From assembly GCF_031143425.1 (NCBI RefSeq), contig NC_090447.1:27618238-27682237 (forward strand): a stretch of DNA of 64,000 bases, in the 5' to 3' direction. Position 1 is the stretch's first letter. Each line of letters opens with the position of its first letter. Both the position numbers and the translations under genes were made by a program. Below, piece after piece: positions 22,186 through 34,530 of the stretch. Under the pieces are notes generated by a model. The model did not search any database. It was not told the DNA's origin and saw only the letters and a program-made list of their open reading frames with translations. The stretch is from Pleurodeles waltl (taxonomy: Eukaryota > Chordata > Amphibia > Caudata > Salamandridae).

Positions 22186-22735
22186 AAATTATTATTATTT
22201 TAACATTTATATAGTGCACCTGGACCACAAAATTATAAGAGCACCTTACAAGGAAAAATTCAATAGCAACATGCTTACACTGAGATAAGGATGGGAGAGC
22301 ATTAAACTGGTTAACCTGTGTGAAGAACTGCTGAAGACCTGCATGAGAGAGAAATAATTTGTTTGCATTACAGAAAATGTTTGAAGAAGAAAAAAAAGGA
22401 TCTTTACAAGTTTTTGGAAAGTAATGTATAATGTCACAATTCTGAGGGCTAGAGCAATAAAGTTCAAGGTTTAAGGGGCTGTCCTTGATAGTGACTGTCT
22501 AGGAGAGGTAGCTATTCTAAATTTGGGGGTTTCTGGTAAGAGACATGTAATTTCTTAGACCTCTTTGGGCACCTGAAATCTTAAGCAGGTCTGCAAGTTG
22601 GGGTGGAGTGCTACAATGGAAAAGGAACAAGATTTTGAATTTAATTCTGGCTGAAATGGTCAACCAATGTAGTCCACTAAGGGTAGTAGAAAAGTGATTG
22701 AGTTTACCAGCAGATTGGTCAATCCTAGTACCAAG
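22186..22735 (-). pseudogene. Degraded L2/CR1-like LINE 3' end
   Basis: On the minus strand, 22517-22720 encodes GLHWLTISARIKFKILFLF, the counterpart of the LHWLPV.KRI.F(R/K)LL box of the younger LINE at 12682, followed by a degenerate C-terminus. The 3' side ends in TTAACATTTATATAGTGCAC (22199-22218), similar in position and wording to the ATTTATAAAGCGC tail of that LINE. It has multiple stops and is much older than the 12.6-kb copy. Confidence 0.6.
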
Positions 22736-23960
22736 TGGAGTACAACTTTCAAGAAAGAGGCCAATTGTGCTGCCAAGAGAAATGGCGGCTCTCTGAAGCG
22801 GCTCCGCGACCAAATTCAATAATCCCCCGAAACATCTCCAACAACATATTCCACTTGACCGAAATCGGATCGGCTTCAGAGATTGCAGGTCGGTGGGACG
22901 CCTGTGGATCAACGAACGGGTCTCGCCATCGAAAAAGAATGCAGAACGCGCCAGCGGGCTTCACTACAAGACTAATCCCTGGCCCTGCCTAGACCAGGCT
23001 GGGGATTCGTGGCAGTTCGCTTGACTGTGACGTCACGGGAACTGCCGCAGGCTGAAGCAGAGAGTCGTGAAATGCACAGAGAATCGACGCATGATCATCC
23101 CTGCTGCAGAGGACCCTGCGGCCTCCCCAGAATAGCGAGGACCGGCCCCAAATAAACATCACCTGTCCCCCTCCGCCAGAGAACCAGTGACAATGCCATA
23201 ACTGGGGTGGAGAAACGCAGCACGGGGGCCCAGTAAGAGAGGGCCACAGGACCTAGACCGGAGACTCAAGACTCGGCATGCCTAGCGAGCAGTAATGGCA
23301 AAGGAGAACACTGGCGCCAACTGCAATACAATGAGCAGCGACTCAGGGAGCAGGTAGGCAGCCTTGGCGAGGTGGCACTGATACCTAAGGTATTTTTAAA
23401 CTAGAGAATTTGGGCGTGAAGCAACAGCGGCCGTTAATAGACTGTACTCGAGGGAGCCCATGGAATTTGGGGTCTCACTGGGAGCGCGTTAGCCAATAAC
23501 AAAGTAAAGTGGAAGTTCCTTCATGACCGGGTCACACTTGCCACTATTCATACCGCTGATTACCTCAACCCCGTTGCCAGAGACTAATACTGGCAATAAT
23601 AACCCAAGTAATCGCTGTAGTGTGACCTCACCCCCACCGAGCTACAAATAATCAAAAGAAGGGGCAAGGCAGGGAAGATCCCGGGGGAGGGAAACTTGAC
23701 AGGCCGCAGGGTATACCCTCAGATGACCACTGGCAGACGGCAGCGAGTAACCTCCTCCTAGGGTTTACATTAATAGCCCTCCCCACACAACTACCGTTCC
23801 GACCATGAAGGGAAAGTAAAGGGGCACTTGGTAACCACCAAACCAAGCTGGAAACATTTGCGCTCCACAAATGAGCAGATACCACTAAAGGAGCCCATCA
23901 CATAATCCCTCAGCCACCCAACATACCCTTGAGGGAGAAACTGTGACACTTTAGGATATA

Positions 23961-24418
23961 ATGGCAGCAATACAAGGTGTGCGCACTACTCTGGAGGGGC
24001 GCATTGACTCCATCTCCACAGAGATCTCACTAGTGAAAGCGGATCTCCACAACATCAGCACTAGGTGAAAGAAGTGGAGGATATTACTACCGCCCTGGAC
24101 CGCAACAAGGATCTTCGCATCACAAACTCCAATCTGGAAGCCCGTCTGATGGACTATGAGACAAGGTCCAGGCGCAACAACATCCGCATCATGAGGATGA
24201 CTGGCAGTGAACCTCTTTGTAGAAGTATTAATCCTCAAACAACTGCAACCCCGGGGCTTATCAATATTTTTTCAGTTGAAAGGGCCCATCGAATTCCTCG
24301 AGTGCTCCCTAGACCAGGGGCTGACCCTATACCGCAGACGGGGTTGGGGAAGCGCAGACAGAATCAGGGACAACAAAAAATGACAGACTGGCACCCCCAC
24401 CAGGAAACACGGTGGTGA
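23961..24418 (+). pseudogene. L1 ORF1p remnant
   Basis: From ATG at 23961 the frame reads MAAIQGVRTTLEGRIDS and on through a heptad-rich segment. It then stops near 24067 and continues in another frame as EVEDITTALDRNKDLRI, then NSNLEARLMDYETRSRRNN, then IRI. The E.RSRRNNIRI motif at the coiled-coil/RRM junction is diagnostic of L1 ORF1p, the trimeric RNA-binding chaperone. A later ERAHRIPR segment matches the region where L1 ORF1 has ERAHR. One frameshift (about 24064) and later decay make it inactive. Confidence 0.85.
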
Positions 24419-25080
24419 TTGAGATCAGTGGAAAAGGAGACTCTTAATGATGGTGACCCACAATCCTGGGAAGTCGCCATATGCTCTGCGCCAACGACTA
24501 TGGACCAAGGGGGATTGGGAGCTCCTCCGGCCCCCCTCCTCACTGACAGTGAGCTGAACCGAAAAAACAGTGACAGGTAGCTGCCTCTAGGACCAATAAC
24601 TGGCAGTATTATCGAAGAGAGATGGAAAAAACGTGGGGCTGACATCCTATACTAGTTGTTTTTCGATGTAATGACCCACTCATGTTGGTAAATTGTTCCT
24701 GACAAGGGGATTTAACAGTCATGTTATGGACCGCCAGAATCTCCTTCAGTGTTAATATGTTTGGGCGACAGGCACTCTGCAGAGTTGGGGGCCAGCAGTT
24801 ATAGGCCCGCAATGCAGGGTAGCGGGGGGGAGGGGGAAGTTAACATTAGTTTGGAAGTATTTTTGTCAGGCTGAGAGATTACAACTGGTGGGTGGGGAGG
24901 GGATGAAAGAGTTTAACGACTGCATAAATCTGTATTGGCTACGTGACACACAACAACACACGACACGTCAACCACACATAAGCCGCCGGAAGTGCACGGG
25001 ACGTCCCCCACGCCCCATTGGGGGGGCTGAGCTACACACAGCATCTAAAATTTGACCCCATCCACTCATAATATACACAC

Positions 25081-26121
25081 ATGGAGACCAAGATAATTGG
25101 CTCATCTATTAAAATCATATTGTGGAACATGGGAGAAAATTAAAAGAGGAGTGGTGCTTCAATATATATAGAGGCACTCTCCTGACGTGGTCCTGCTTCA
25201 AGAATCCCACTTAATGGCGAATAATTGCAAAGCTATGGATCACTGGGGCTACCAAATGGCGCTACACGCAGGGTTCACGTCCAGGACCAGGGTCACAGGA
25301 ATCCAATTTAAAAAACAACTGTCACTTGCAATTACACACACCTGGTCAGACACAATGGGGAGATTTGCGGGCCTAACTGGACCATGGGAAGGTAGACTAA
25401 TCAACATCCTTTCTGTATATATTCCACTGACCTTGCAGGGAGGCACTCTACCGGATCTGTGACCCCCAACTAGTGAATATACTAGATGCCAACCTTATTG
25501 TGCGAGGAGATTTTAATATGGCACTTAGCGGTGTTCTGGACAGACTACACCCAAGACATACACAGCCCTCACACACCACGCTTGCAGGATTCGCCACAGC
25601 CCTGGGTTTGGTGGACATGTGAAACGCCTTAAATCCCACCCTCCAACATTTACTTTTGGAAGGCGACCCCCACTGAGGAAGAGGAGGCCTGGGCGATTGG
25701 TGACTTGCACTCAGGCAAAGCGATGGATCCCGACAGCTTACCAATCAAGTTATATAAATCCACTGCAAGTACCATTATACCCTATCTGCTGCAAATGTAG
25801 AAAAGAAACAGAACGCTGGGAATTCTTCCCAGAGAGCAATGAGTGGCCACCATAGTAGTCATCCATAAACAAGGCAGGTCGCGGGAGACCTGCACCTCCT
25901 ATCGCCTAATCTCGCTACTCAATGCAGAGGTGAAAATACTAGCAAAACTCCACACATTCCGCCTTACACAGATTATCACTAAACTAATCCACAAAGCTAA
26001 ATCAGGGTTTATGCCAGGCCGTAACAGTGCCCTTAATGTGCATAGGCTCCATGGAGTGCTGGGACACACCATCCATGAAGACGCCATGGTTCTTTCACTA
26101 AACACCCGTAAGGCCTTTTGA
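25081..26121 (+). pseudogene. L1 ORF2p remnant (endonuclease plus start of RT)
   Basis: The endonuclease begins with IKIILWNMGEN, a counterpart of the SWN start. After a frameshift it reads SPDVVLLQESHLM, with the catalytic Glu of the APE-type nuclease, then LINILSVYIP and (near 25510) RGDFNMAL. At about 25690-25745 the RT leader GKAMDPDSLPIKLYK appears (counterpart of GKAPGPDG.P.EFYK), followed at 25843-26121 by SYRLISLLNAEVKILAK, KSGFMPGRNSALNVHRL and LSLNTRKAF, ending in a stop where the first catalytic Asp of (D)AEKAFD-type motifs would follow. The YxDD box was not found. At least four frame breaks are present. Confidence 0.85.
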
Positions 26122-26849
26122 CACTGTCCAGTAACTACCTACTTCCTATGGGTCTAAAACAAATGTCCAGTTTGGCCAAACTGAGAGCTCTTGGGTAATC
26201 ACCTTTAAACGTATTCTTCTGTCCCAATTTTTGTCCAGGGTTGTTAAAATTTATAATCAATCTAAATGGTGGCAGTAAGTAACCATTAGTCAAGAGAAAT
26301 GACAAAGACAATAGGACAAAAAAAAAAGATGAGTCCGGCATGCTCACGACTGGGGAGAGACACTGGCTTCCCCTTGGGAAGCAGCAATGGCCTCCCAGTT
26401 CTGGACCATTCAGTTAAAGTACTTACACTGAGCATATTACACCCGGAAGAGGCTACGGCAGACACAATCACAGGTGTGTTCTGCTGTGGTTGAGCCTGGT
26501 GGTCGCCAAGGAAGGGATATTGCCAAACATTGGGCTAACCTGGCTGCACCACGCTGAAGGGGTTCAAGGAGGAGTTGGACCAACATGTCTTTCAGGCCAG
26601 GGACAGCCCTCAAACAAGGGAAAATCTAGAAAGACTAGGAAAGGTACCAAAGGATCCACCTAGAGATTTGAGACTGGAGACCATGGTCTGTGGAGTGGGA
26701 TGCAAGGTTATCTATACCCCTTAGAGATTGGGGCGAACAGTTTTGGCAACAAGCCAGGACTTTGGGGGTTGGGGGGCGTCAGATAATGGAGATAATAGTC
26801 TGTGGTCTGATGTATTGTATAAAATCGATAAACAATAAAAAAAAACACA

Positions 26850-28505
26850 AGCCCTATTTCTCTGCCAATATTTGTCTTAAGCTGCACTGTTAACCACGTC
26901 ATTACGAGCCACAGTAAAACACTGTGTAACTAGACAAGGCAGAGGGTCATTGGTTGCAGCATGTCAAGAAGGGCCCACGCGACCAGACCATTTGAGAAGA
27001 TGCCTTCATAGAAGAAGCAGCCCCAGCAATGGCATGATCAAACCCAAAGCATGTTCAGCTATGTGTTTAGTGCCTTCAAAACCGACTGAAACTTGGTAAT
27101 TTATGGTGCTCCTAGTGGTCTTATGCCATGGAGGCAGAATGATCATCACCCCACAGTTTAAAAATTCGAGACATCAAAACTACTTGAAAGATGAAGATAA
27201 AGAACTGGCTACTGAAGTGTCACCAGATGGGGAAACAGAGTAAACCTTCTGTGAGCTTGAAGCAAAGAGGGAGAAACAGAAAATGTAACTATCACAAACT
27301 CACAACCAGCTGACGAAACAGGCAAGCGTGCTTCACCAGTGCTTAATCCGCAGTGTGATACCATCACAAGAGAATGAGGGGGATCGATCCCGGTGAAAAT
27401 TCACTGCCCAGCAGTAAAGCTTTAGCAGGACCAAGTCCAAACCACACAATGTTCCCCCAGAGCCGCAGAAAGAGTGTCATGGGCCCAAGGAAGGAAGCTT
27501 GTCCCTCTAGGCCCTGGTCGAGTAGTAAAACACAAGTATAACTGAAGCGTAGCAGGCCCCGGTGCACCTGCTGCACCATTGGTAGCTACACCCCTAACAT
27601 TCTTGATGGACTTGCAATATTTGGAGCTTTTGGCTATTTCACCCACATTATCAAGGTGGTTCTCAAGACCTCAACCCGGGTGTGGGGTCGAACTGGATGC
27701 TCAACCTTTGGGTCATGAGACTTGGACTGACGCGTCCAGCTGTTCTAAGAGTCAAACACTGAAGATACAAATCTTATGCTTGTTTCAGCTGCAAAAATGT
27801 TAGCGAAAATGTGTGTCATATTTTACAACTTAAAGGGGGTTATGTAAATATATATTATTACAAAGAAAACCTTCAGAGAGAAAACACAGCAGAGATACCA
27901 ACACTGTTTTCAATGCATATTAAAATGAAATAAACTATTGCAACAAATTATTTCACATTGAAAATCTTTTTCATGGACATACTCGTAAACTTATCCGAAC
28001 CCTCTCAATCATGAGTCTCGCGGTAAACTGAACCCCAACACTACCTCTCACCTTTATCCGGTCGCCGAGATGGACCTCAATCTTAAACCTGCATTTAAGA
28101 TTAATTTGTAGTGCTGACGGTCAGTTTAACCTATTTTAAACCTTAAATTTAGTCTAACCCGAGAACTTTTGGGAACCTTACCTTAAACCATCACACTAAT
28201 CTTACCCTAAAACTTTGTTGAATCTTTTACCATTCTTTTTTACCTATATCTTGAAACAAATATCTTTGCTTACTGTTTAACGTATTGTTCTACACATTTT
28301 ATTCTGCGTTTCTGGGATTTTAAGTGGAGTAATTAAAAAGTGTAAATATTAACCAACTTAATAGTACAGAGTTTACCACCTAGGAAGTGTGATTTGGCCC
28401 TGCTAAAATTCTCATTTGTGAGTCGCGGATTACAGCAGATATTAGGAGGATTAACTCACTGAGTCCTCTTCCCAGCTAATGGCCATTATTTAACGAGTTA
28501 TATAT
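26850..28505. other. AT-rich unassigned sequence
   Basis: No element or exon recognised. Between about 27990 and 28260 words like CCTTAAACC, TCTAACCC and CTTACCCTAAAAC recur irregularly; this is mentioned as a weak observation only. Confidence 0.4.
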
Positions 28506-28521
28506 ATTTTTTTTTTGCTGC

Positions 28522-28694
28522 AAAGTTAAAGAGAAATACTTTGACAGAGAAAGTGCTAAGAAAGTCGCAATGCATATATGAGTGTTTATGCTAAAAAAAA
28601 AAAATACAATACGCATATATAAATACAGACAGATATAGGTGTGTGTACTGTAACTTGTTTAGCAATTTGTCAAAGTATTTCTCTTTAACAACTT
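28522..28694. mobile_element. Small inverted-repeat element (MITE-like)
   Basis: The left arm (28522-28546) reads AAAGTTAAAGAGAAATACTT then TGACA. The right arm (28668-28694) is its inverse with a 3-bp difference, reading TGTCAAAGTATTTCTCTTTA then ACAACTT. The arms are separated by about 120 bp of AT-rich DNA and bordered outside by T-runs. It could be a palindromic MITE or a transcribed hairpin; no target duplication is visible. Confidence 0.6.
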
Positions 28695-29150
28695 TTTTTT
28701 TTTAAAATAATAAACTCCGTGAACATTTTTTTTTCTCTGTTCATGTCAAGTCCAAAAAGGGAGAGTCTTCTTTAGAAAGAAAGGCACATTAGATGTTAAC
28801 CCTAAAAATATAAGATGTTGCAGGGGCATTTATTTATGAGAATCCGAGAAGCAGCAATTGTTCCCGGAGACTGGATTAGAAATGTCTCTATAAACTGAAT
28901 GTGAGAGACATTAGATTTGTTAGTCAAACACTGCTTTGGAGTTAGATCTACCACACTGGTATTCGTACTTCACACAACATTCCTGAAGTATACACGGACA
29001 TGTTCTACCGTAGCCCGCCACAGGAGTGCTGCTGACCTCTAGGCGCTGTGCATCCGCTGGTGGGTGCTGCCCGCTGGGCCATTCACATGGGAACGGTGTG
29101 ACCTACAGTGCCTGTACTTCCAGAGACGGTCAGCGCTGTCAGGTCTCAGT
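28695..29150. other. AT-rich unassigned sequence
   Basis: No recognisable feature apart from a poly-C tract at about 29156-29176, which marks the edge of the next array. Confidence 0.4.
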
Positions 29151-29194
29151 GTCCTGCCCCCCCCCCCCCCCCCCCAACCTTCCAGCGAACACAC

Positions 29195-30230
29195 ATCCAG
29201 TGCATGGAGTCCCAAGCTTCGAGCACACTCACTCATCCAGCGCCTGGGGTCCCAAGCTTCCAGCGAACACTCATCCAGCACCTGGGGTCCCGAGCTTCGA
29301 GCACTCACTCATCCAGCGCCTGGGGTCCCGAGCTTCGAGCACACTCACTCATCCAGTGCCTGGAGTCCCAAGCTTCCAGCGAACACTCATCCAGCACCTG
29401 GGGTCCCAAGCTTCGAGCACACTCACTCATCCAGCGCATGGAGTCCCAAGCTTCGAGCACACACACTCATCCAGCGCCTGGGGTCCCAAGCTTCGAGCAC
29501 ACACACTCATCCAGCGCCTGGGGTCCCAAGCTTCGAGCACACTCAGTCATCCAGCGCCTGGGGTCCCAAGCTTCGAGCACACTCCGTCATCCAGCGCCTG
29601 GGGTCCCAAGCTTCGAGCACACTCACTCATCCAGTGCCTGGAGTCCCAAGCTTCGAGCACATACTCATCCAGTGCCTGGGGTCCCAAGCTTCGAGCACAC
29701 TCACTCATCCAGTGCATGGAGTCCCAAGCTTCGAGCACACACTCATTCAGTGCCTGGAGTCCCAAGCTTCGAGCACACACACATCCAGTGCCTGGAGTCC
29801 CAAGCTTCGAGCACATACTCATCCAGTGCCTGGGGTCCCAAGCTTCGAGCGCACACACTCATTCAGTGCCTGGAGTCCCAAGCTTCCAGCGCACACTCAT
29901 TCAGTGCCTGGAGTCCCAAGCTTCCAGCGCACACTCATCCAGTGCCTGGGGTCCCGAGCTTCGAGCACTCACTCATCCAGCACCTGGGGTCCCAAGCTTC
30001 GAGCACACTCACTCATCCAGCGCCTGGGGTCCCAAGCTTCGAGCACACTCACTCATCCAGCGCCTGGGGTCCCAAGCTTCGAGCACACACTCATTCAGTG
30101 CCTGGAGGCCCAAGCTTCCAGCGCACACTCATCCAGTGCCTGGGGTCCTGAGCTTCGAGCACTCACTCATCCAGCACCTGGGGTCCCGAGCTTCGAGCAC
30201 TCACTCATCCAGCGCCTGGGGTCCTATGCT
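29195..30230 (+). repeat. 38-bp HindIII-site minisatellite, block A (forward)
   Basis: The unit is ACTCATCCAGCGCCTGGGGT then CCCAAGCTTCGAGCACAC (38 bp, sometimes 42 with ACTCACTCATCC). There are about 27 copies, nearly every one carrying AAGCTT. The unit has no stop in any plus frame and the period is not a multiple of three, so all three plus frames stay open for about 350-420 codons without implying a protein. Confidence 0.97.
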
Positions 30231-32632
30231 TTGAGACCCCAGGCACTGGATGAGGGTGTGCTCGAAGCTTGGGACCCCAGGCACTGGATGAGTGTGCGCT
30301 CGAAGCTTGGGACCCTAGGCACTGGATGAGTGTATGCTCGAAGCTTGGGACCCCAGGCACTGGATGAGTGTATGCTCGAAGCTTGGGACCCCAGGCACTG
30401 GATGAGTGTGCTTGAAGCATGGGACCGCAGGCACTGGATGAGTGTGTGTGTATTCGAAGCGTGGGACCCCAGGCACTGGGTGAGCTAGTGTGCTCGAAGC
30501 TTGGGACCCCAGGCACTGGATGAGCTAGTGCGCTCGAAGCTTGGGACCCCAGGCACTGGATGAGTGTGCGCTCGAAGCTTGGGACCCTAGGCACTGGATG
30601 AGTGTATGCTCGAAGCTTGGGACCCCAGGCACTGGATGAGTGTATGCTCGAAGCTTGGGACCCCAGGCACTGGATGAGTGTGCTTGAAGCATGGGACCGC
30701 AGGCACTGGATGAGTGTGTGTGTATTCGAAGCGTGGGACCCCAGGCACTGGGTGAGCTAGTGTGCTCGAAGCTTGGGACCCCAGGCACTGGATGAGCTAG
30801 TGTGCTCAAAGCTTGGGACCCCAGGCACTGGATGAGCTAGTGTGCTCGAAGCTTGGGACCCCAGGCACTGGATGAGCTAGTGTGCTCGAAGCTTGGGACC
30901 CCAGGCACTGGATGAGCTAGTGTGCTCGAAGCTTGGGACCCCAGGCACTGGATGAGCTAGTGTGCTCGAAGCTTGGGACCCCAGGCACTGGATGAGCTAG
31001 TGTGCTCGAAGCTTGGGACCCCAGGCACTGGATGAGCTAGTGTGCTCGAAGCTTGGGACCCCAGGCACTGGATGAGCTAGTGTGCTCGAAGCTTGGGACC
31101 CCAGGCACTGGATGAGCTAGTGTGCTCGAAGCTTGGGACCCCAGGCACTGGATGAGTGTGTCCTCAAGACTTGGGACTCCAGGCACCGAATGAGAAAGTG
31201 TGCTTAAAGCTTGGGACCCCAAGGCACTGGATGAGTGTGTGCTTGAGGCTTGGGACCCCAGGCACTGGATGAGTGTGTGCTTTAAGCATAGGACCCCAGG
31301 CCCTGGATGAGTGTGTGTGTATTCGAAGCTTGGGACCCCAGGCACTGGGTGAGCTAGTGTGCTCGAAGCTTGGGACCCCAGGCACTGGATGAGCTAGTGT
31401 GCTCGAAGCTTGGGACCCCAGGCACTGGATGAGCTAGTGTGCTCGAGGCTTGGGACCCCAGGCACTGGATGAGCTAGTGTGCTCGAGGCTTGGGACCCCA
31501 GGCACTGGATGAGTGTGTCCTCAAGACTTGGGACTCCAGGCACCGGATGAGTGAGCGTGCTCAAAGCTTGGGACCACAGCCACCGGATGAGGGAGTGTGC
31601 TTAAAGCTTGGGACCCCAAGGCACTGGATGAGTGTGTGCCTTAAGCATAGGACCCCAGGCCCTGGATGAGTGTGTGTGTATTCGAAGCTTGGGACCCCAG
31701 GCACTGGGTGAGCTAGTGTGCTCGAAGCTTGGGACCCCAGGCACTGGATGAGCTAGTGTGCTCGAAGCTTGGGACCCCAGGCACTGGATGAGCTAGTGTG
31801 CTCGAAGCTTGGGACCCCAGGCACTGGATGAGCTAGTGTGCTCGAAGCTTGGGACCCCAGGCACTGGATGAGCTAGTGTGCTCGAAGCTTGGGACCCCAG
31901 GCACTGGATGAGCTAGTGTGCTCGTAGCTTGGGACCCCAGGCACTGGATGAGCTAGTGTGCTCGAGGCTTGGGACCCCAGGCACTGGATGAGCTAGTGTG
32001 CTCGAGGCTTGGGACCCCAGGCACTGGATGAGCTAGTGTGCTCGAGGCTTGGGACCCCAGGCACTGGATGAGGTGTGTCCTCAAGACTTGGGACTCCAGG
32101 CACCGGATGAGTGAGCGTGCTCAAAGCTTGGGACCACAGCCACCAGATGAGGGAGTGTGCTTAAAGCTTGGGACCCCAGGCACTGGATGAGTGTGTGCTT
32201 TAAGCATAGGACCCCAGGCACTGGATGAGTGTGTGTTTGAAGCATAGGACCCCAGGCACTGGATGAGTGTGTGCTTGAAGCATGGGACCGCAGGCACTGG
32301 ATGTGTGTGTGTATTCGAAGTATGGGACCCCAGGCACTGGATGAGCTAGTGTGCTCGAAGCTTGGGACCCCAGGCACTGGATGAGTGTGTGCTCAAAGCT
32401 TGGGACCCCAGGCACTGGATGTGTGTGCTTGAAGCATGGGACCGCAGGCACTGTATGTGTGTGTCCTCGAGGCTTGGGACCCCATGCACTGGATGAGTGA
32501 GTGTGCTCAAAGCATAGGACCCCAGGCGCTGGATGAGTGAGTGCTCGAAGCTCAGGACCCCAGGCGCTGGATGAGAGTGCTCGAAGCTCAGGACCCCAGG
32601 CACTGGATGAGTGAGTGCTCGAAGCGCGGGGT
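30231..32632 (-). repeat. 40-bp minisatellite, block B (inverted relative to A and C)
   Basis: The same unit in reverse orientation: GCTCGAAGCTTGGGACCCCA then GGCACTGGATGAGCTAGTGT, period exactly 40 bp across 30800-31140 and 31690-31920. About 60 copies. Within it, a variant group (GCTTGAAGCATGGGACCGCA, then a TGTGTGTATTCGAAG unit) appears at about 30410 and 30680. A TCCTCAAGACTTGGGACTCC variant appears at about 31160, 31515 and 32085, indicating duplications of multi-unit segments. Confidence 0.97.
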
Positions 32633-33332
32633 CTCAGGCTTCAAGCACACACTCATCCAGTGCCTGGGGTCCTATGCTTCGAGCACACATCCAGTGCCTG
32701 GGGTCCCAAGCTTTGAGCACACACTCATTCAGTGCCTGGAGTCCCAAGCTTCGAACACACACTCATCCAGTGCCTGCGGTCTCATGCTTCAAGCACACAT
32801 ATCCAGTGCCTGCGGTCTCATGCTTCAAGCACACATATCCAGTGCCTGGGGTCCCAAGCTTCAAGCACACTCTCATCCAGTGCCTGGGGTCCCAAGCTTC
32901 GAGCACACTCTCATCCAGTGCCTGGGGTCCCAAGCTTCGAGCACACTCTCATCCAGTGCCTGGGGTCCCAAGCTTCGAGCACACTCTCATCCAGTGCCTG
33001 GGGTCCCAAGCTTCGAGCACACTCTCATCCAGTGCCTGGGGTCCCAAGCTTCGAGCACACTCTCATCCAGTGCCTGGGGTCCCAGAGTGCCTGGGGTCCC
33101 ATGCTTCGAGCACACACTTCGAGCACACTCATCCAGTGCCTGGGGTCTCAAGCTTCGAGCACACTCTCATCCAGTGCCTGGGGTCTCAAGCTTCGAGCAC
33201 ACACTCATCCAGTGCCTGGGGTCTCAAGCTTCGAGCACACACTCATCCAGTGCCTGGGGTCCCAAGCTTCGAGCACACTCATCCAGTGCCTGGGGTCCCA
33301 AGCTTCGAGCATACACTCATCCAGTGCCTGGG
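32633..33332 (+). repeat. 38-bp minisatellite, block C (forward again)
   Basis: Returns to the block A orientation: TCATCCAGTGCCTGGGGTCC then CAAGCTTCGAGCACACTC, about 18 copies. Six consecutive units at 32870-33070 are almost identical. Confidence 0.97.
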
Positions 33333-33334
33333 GT

Positions 33335-34135
33335 CGGAGTGAGGAATTCCCTCCCATCCCTCCCCTCCCGTTTCCTGTCTCATTCCCCAAGAGACGTCCT
33401 TCCCAGATTCCTGACCGGAACGATCCCGGCTGCGCTGAGGACCCTGTGACCTTCGGCATCTCGGGGCCGTGGAAGCCTGGGAGGAGAGACAGCGGGGGGT
33501 ACCGTCGCAGGTAAAGGGGGGCCTGGGCTGGTCCCAGAGTGCAGATGAGATCCCCCCACAGCAGCCCATCTCACCGGGGGGGGCGCCCCACCCCTTCACA
33601 GAGGGCCGGCTGTCCTGCCCTGTGCACCCTGAGGCCCCTGCTGACTCAGGGGGCCCTGCTTGGGGTCATGGGAGGGGGGGGTGGGGGAGGCAGCATGGAC
33701 TGCAGGAGAGCACCCCCACACCTGAAGCTCCCACACCCAAGGGCGGCTGCTTTGTGGCCCTTGCGGACTCAGGGGGTCGGGCCCCTCCTTGGATAGGGTA
33801 TGTCAGACTGCAGGAGAGCGCCCCCCATCAGCCCCCCACAGGCCCGGGAAGGCTCCTCTCCGGGGCCTCCTGCCTGTGCAGATAAAGGGCTGCAGGGGGG
33901 GCATTCCACAGCAGCCTCCAAACTTAGACCAGGAAGGGGGGGGGCAACATGAACCGCAGGAGGGGGCGGACAAGTGACCGAGTGAGGAACGGAAATACGA
34001 GCACATGAGAAAGCAAACTAAGGGGGGCTCCGGGGTGTGCAGAGAGCAGGGGAGTAGCCAGAAAAAAAATACTCTCTCTCGCTCCCCCCGCCCCAAAGCT
34101 CTGATGGGACCAAGCACGACAAGTGAGCCTGCGTC
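33335..34135. other. GC-rich unassigned sequence with faint internal repetition
   Basis: The phrase ACTGCAGGAGAGC(A/G)CCCCCCA recurs at about 33700 and 33808, and CTGACTCAGGGGG / CGGACTCAGGGGG recurs at about 33640 and 33764, so this may be an old minisatellite. No gene is recognised. CpG content is not high enough for me to call an island. Confidence 0.4.
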
Positions 34136-34139
34136 CAAG

Positions 34140-34440
34140 CATCTATCCATTCATCCTTCCACCCTCCGCCCACCCGCTGATAGCCACCACTTCACCTTTG
34201 CATCCTCTCATCTATTCATTCTCTAATCCCAAAGAATTCCACCCATCCGTCCACACATTCATCCACCCTTTGACGTACCCTTCCTTCAATAAACCCTTCC
34301 TCCATCAGTCGTTCCTCCTATCCAACCATACATGTATCCATCCACTCATCCATTTATTCTGTCCTCCTTCATTGTCTGTCCCCCAGTGACTCACCCACCC
34401 CTTCATCTACCCATCCATCCATCCAATCACACTTCCTACC
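34140..34440. repeat. Degenerate (CATC)n tetranucleotide tract
   Basis: Repeated CATCCAT/CATCCTTC/CACCCTTC words on the plus strand (for example 34136-34170, 34240-34290, 34400-34425), heavily interrupted. Confidence 0.7.
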
Positions 34441-34454
34441 TTACCTTCACCCTT

Positions 34455-34530
34455 CTTTCCCTTTTAGTTTAGTTTAATAGATGTACAAAGCGCATGGATT
34501 TCCCGGAGGCCTCTCAGCGCTAACAAGGAG
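34455..34530 (-). mobile_element. Possible LINE 3' tail fragment
   Basis: TTTAATAGATGTACAAAGCG followed by CATGGATTTCCCGGAGGCCT and CTCAGCGCTAAC has the layout of the LINE tail at 12610-12655 (ATTTATAAAGCGC..GGTCTCAAGGCGCTA). Short and weak. Confidence 0.3.

Larger units (their letters stand above)
22740..26846 (+). mobile_element. L1-clade LINE, internally deleted
   Basis: Plus-strand element with a GC-rich 5' region containing ATGGCGGCTCTCTG (22782), ORF1 coiled-coil remnants (about 23960), an apurinic endonuclease remnant (about 25080), RT motifs (about 25690-26120) and a poly-A end at about 26838 after AATAAA. At about 4.1 kb it is shorter than full L1 elements. The endonuclease domain runs almost directly into the RT start, and most of the RT palm is missing after the LNTRKAF box, so two internal deletions are likely. 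The 5' boundary with the older LINE at 22735 is approximate. Confidence 0.8.

Noticed and set aside
27990..28260. CCTTAAACC/CTAACCC-like words resembling degenerate telomere repeat
   Set aside because: Irregular spacing and no run of exact CCCTAA units; could be composition alone.
29026..30329. Overlapping plus-strand ORFs of 347, 402 and 421 codons
   Set aside because: All three plus frames are open at once because the 38-bp unit has no stop codon and its period is not a multiple of three. This is a property of the minisatellite, not coding.
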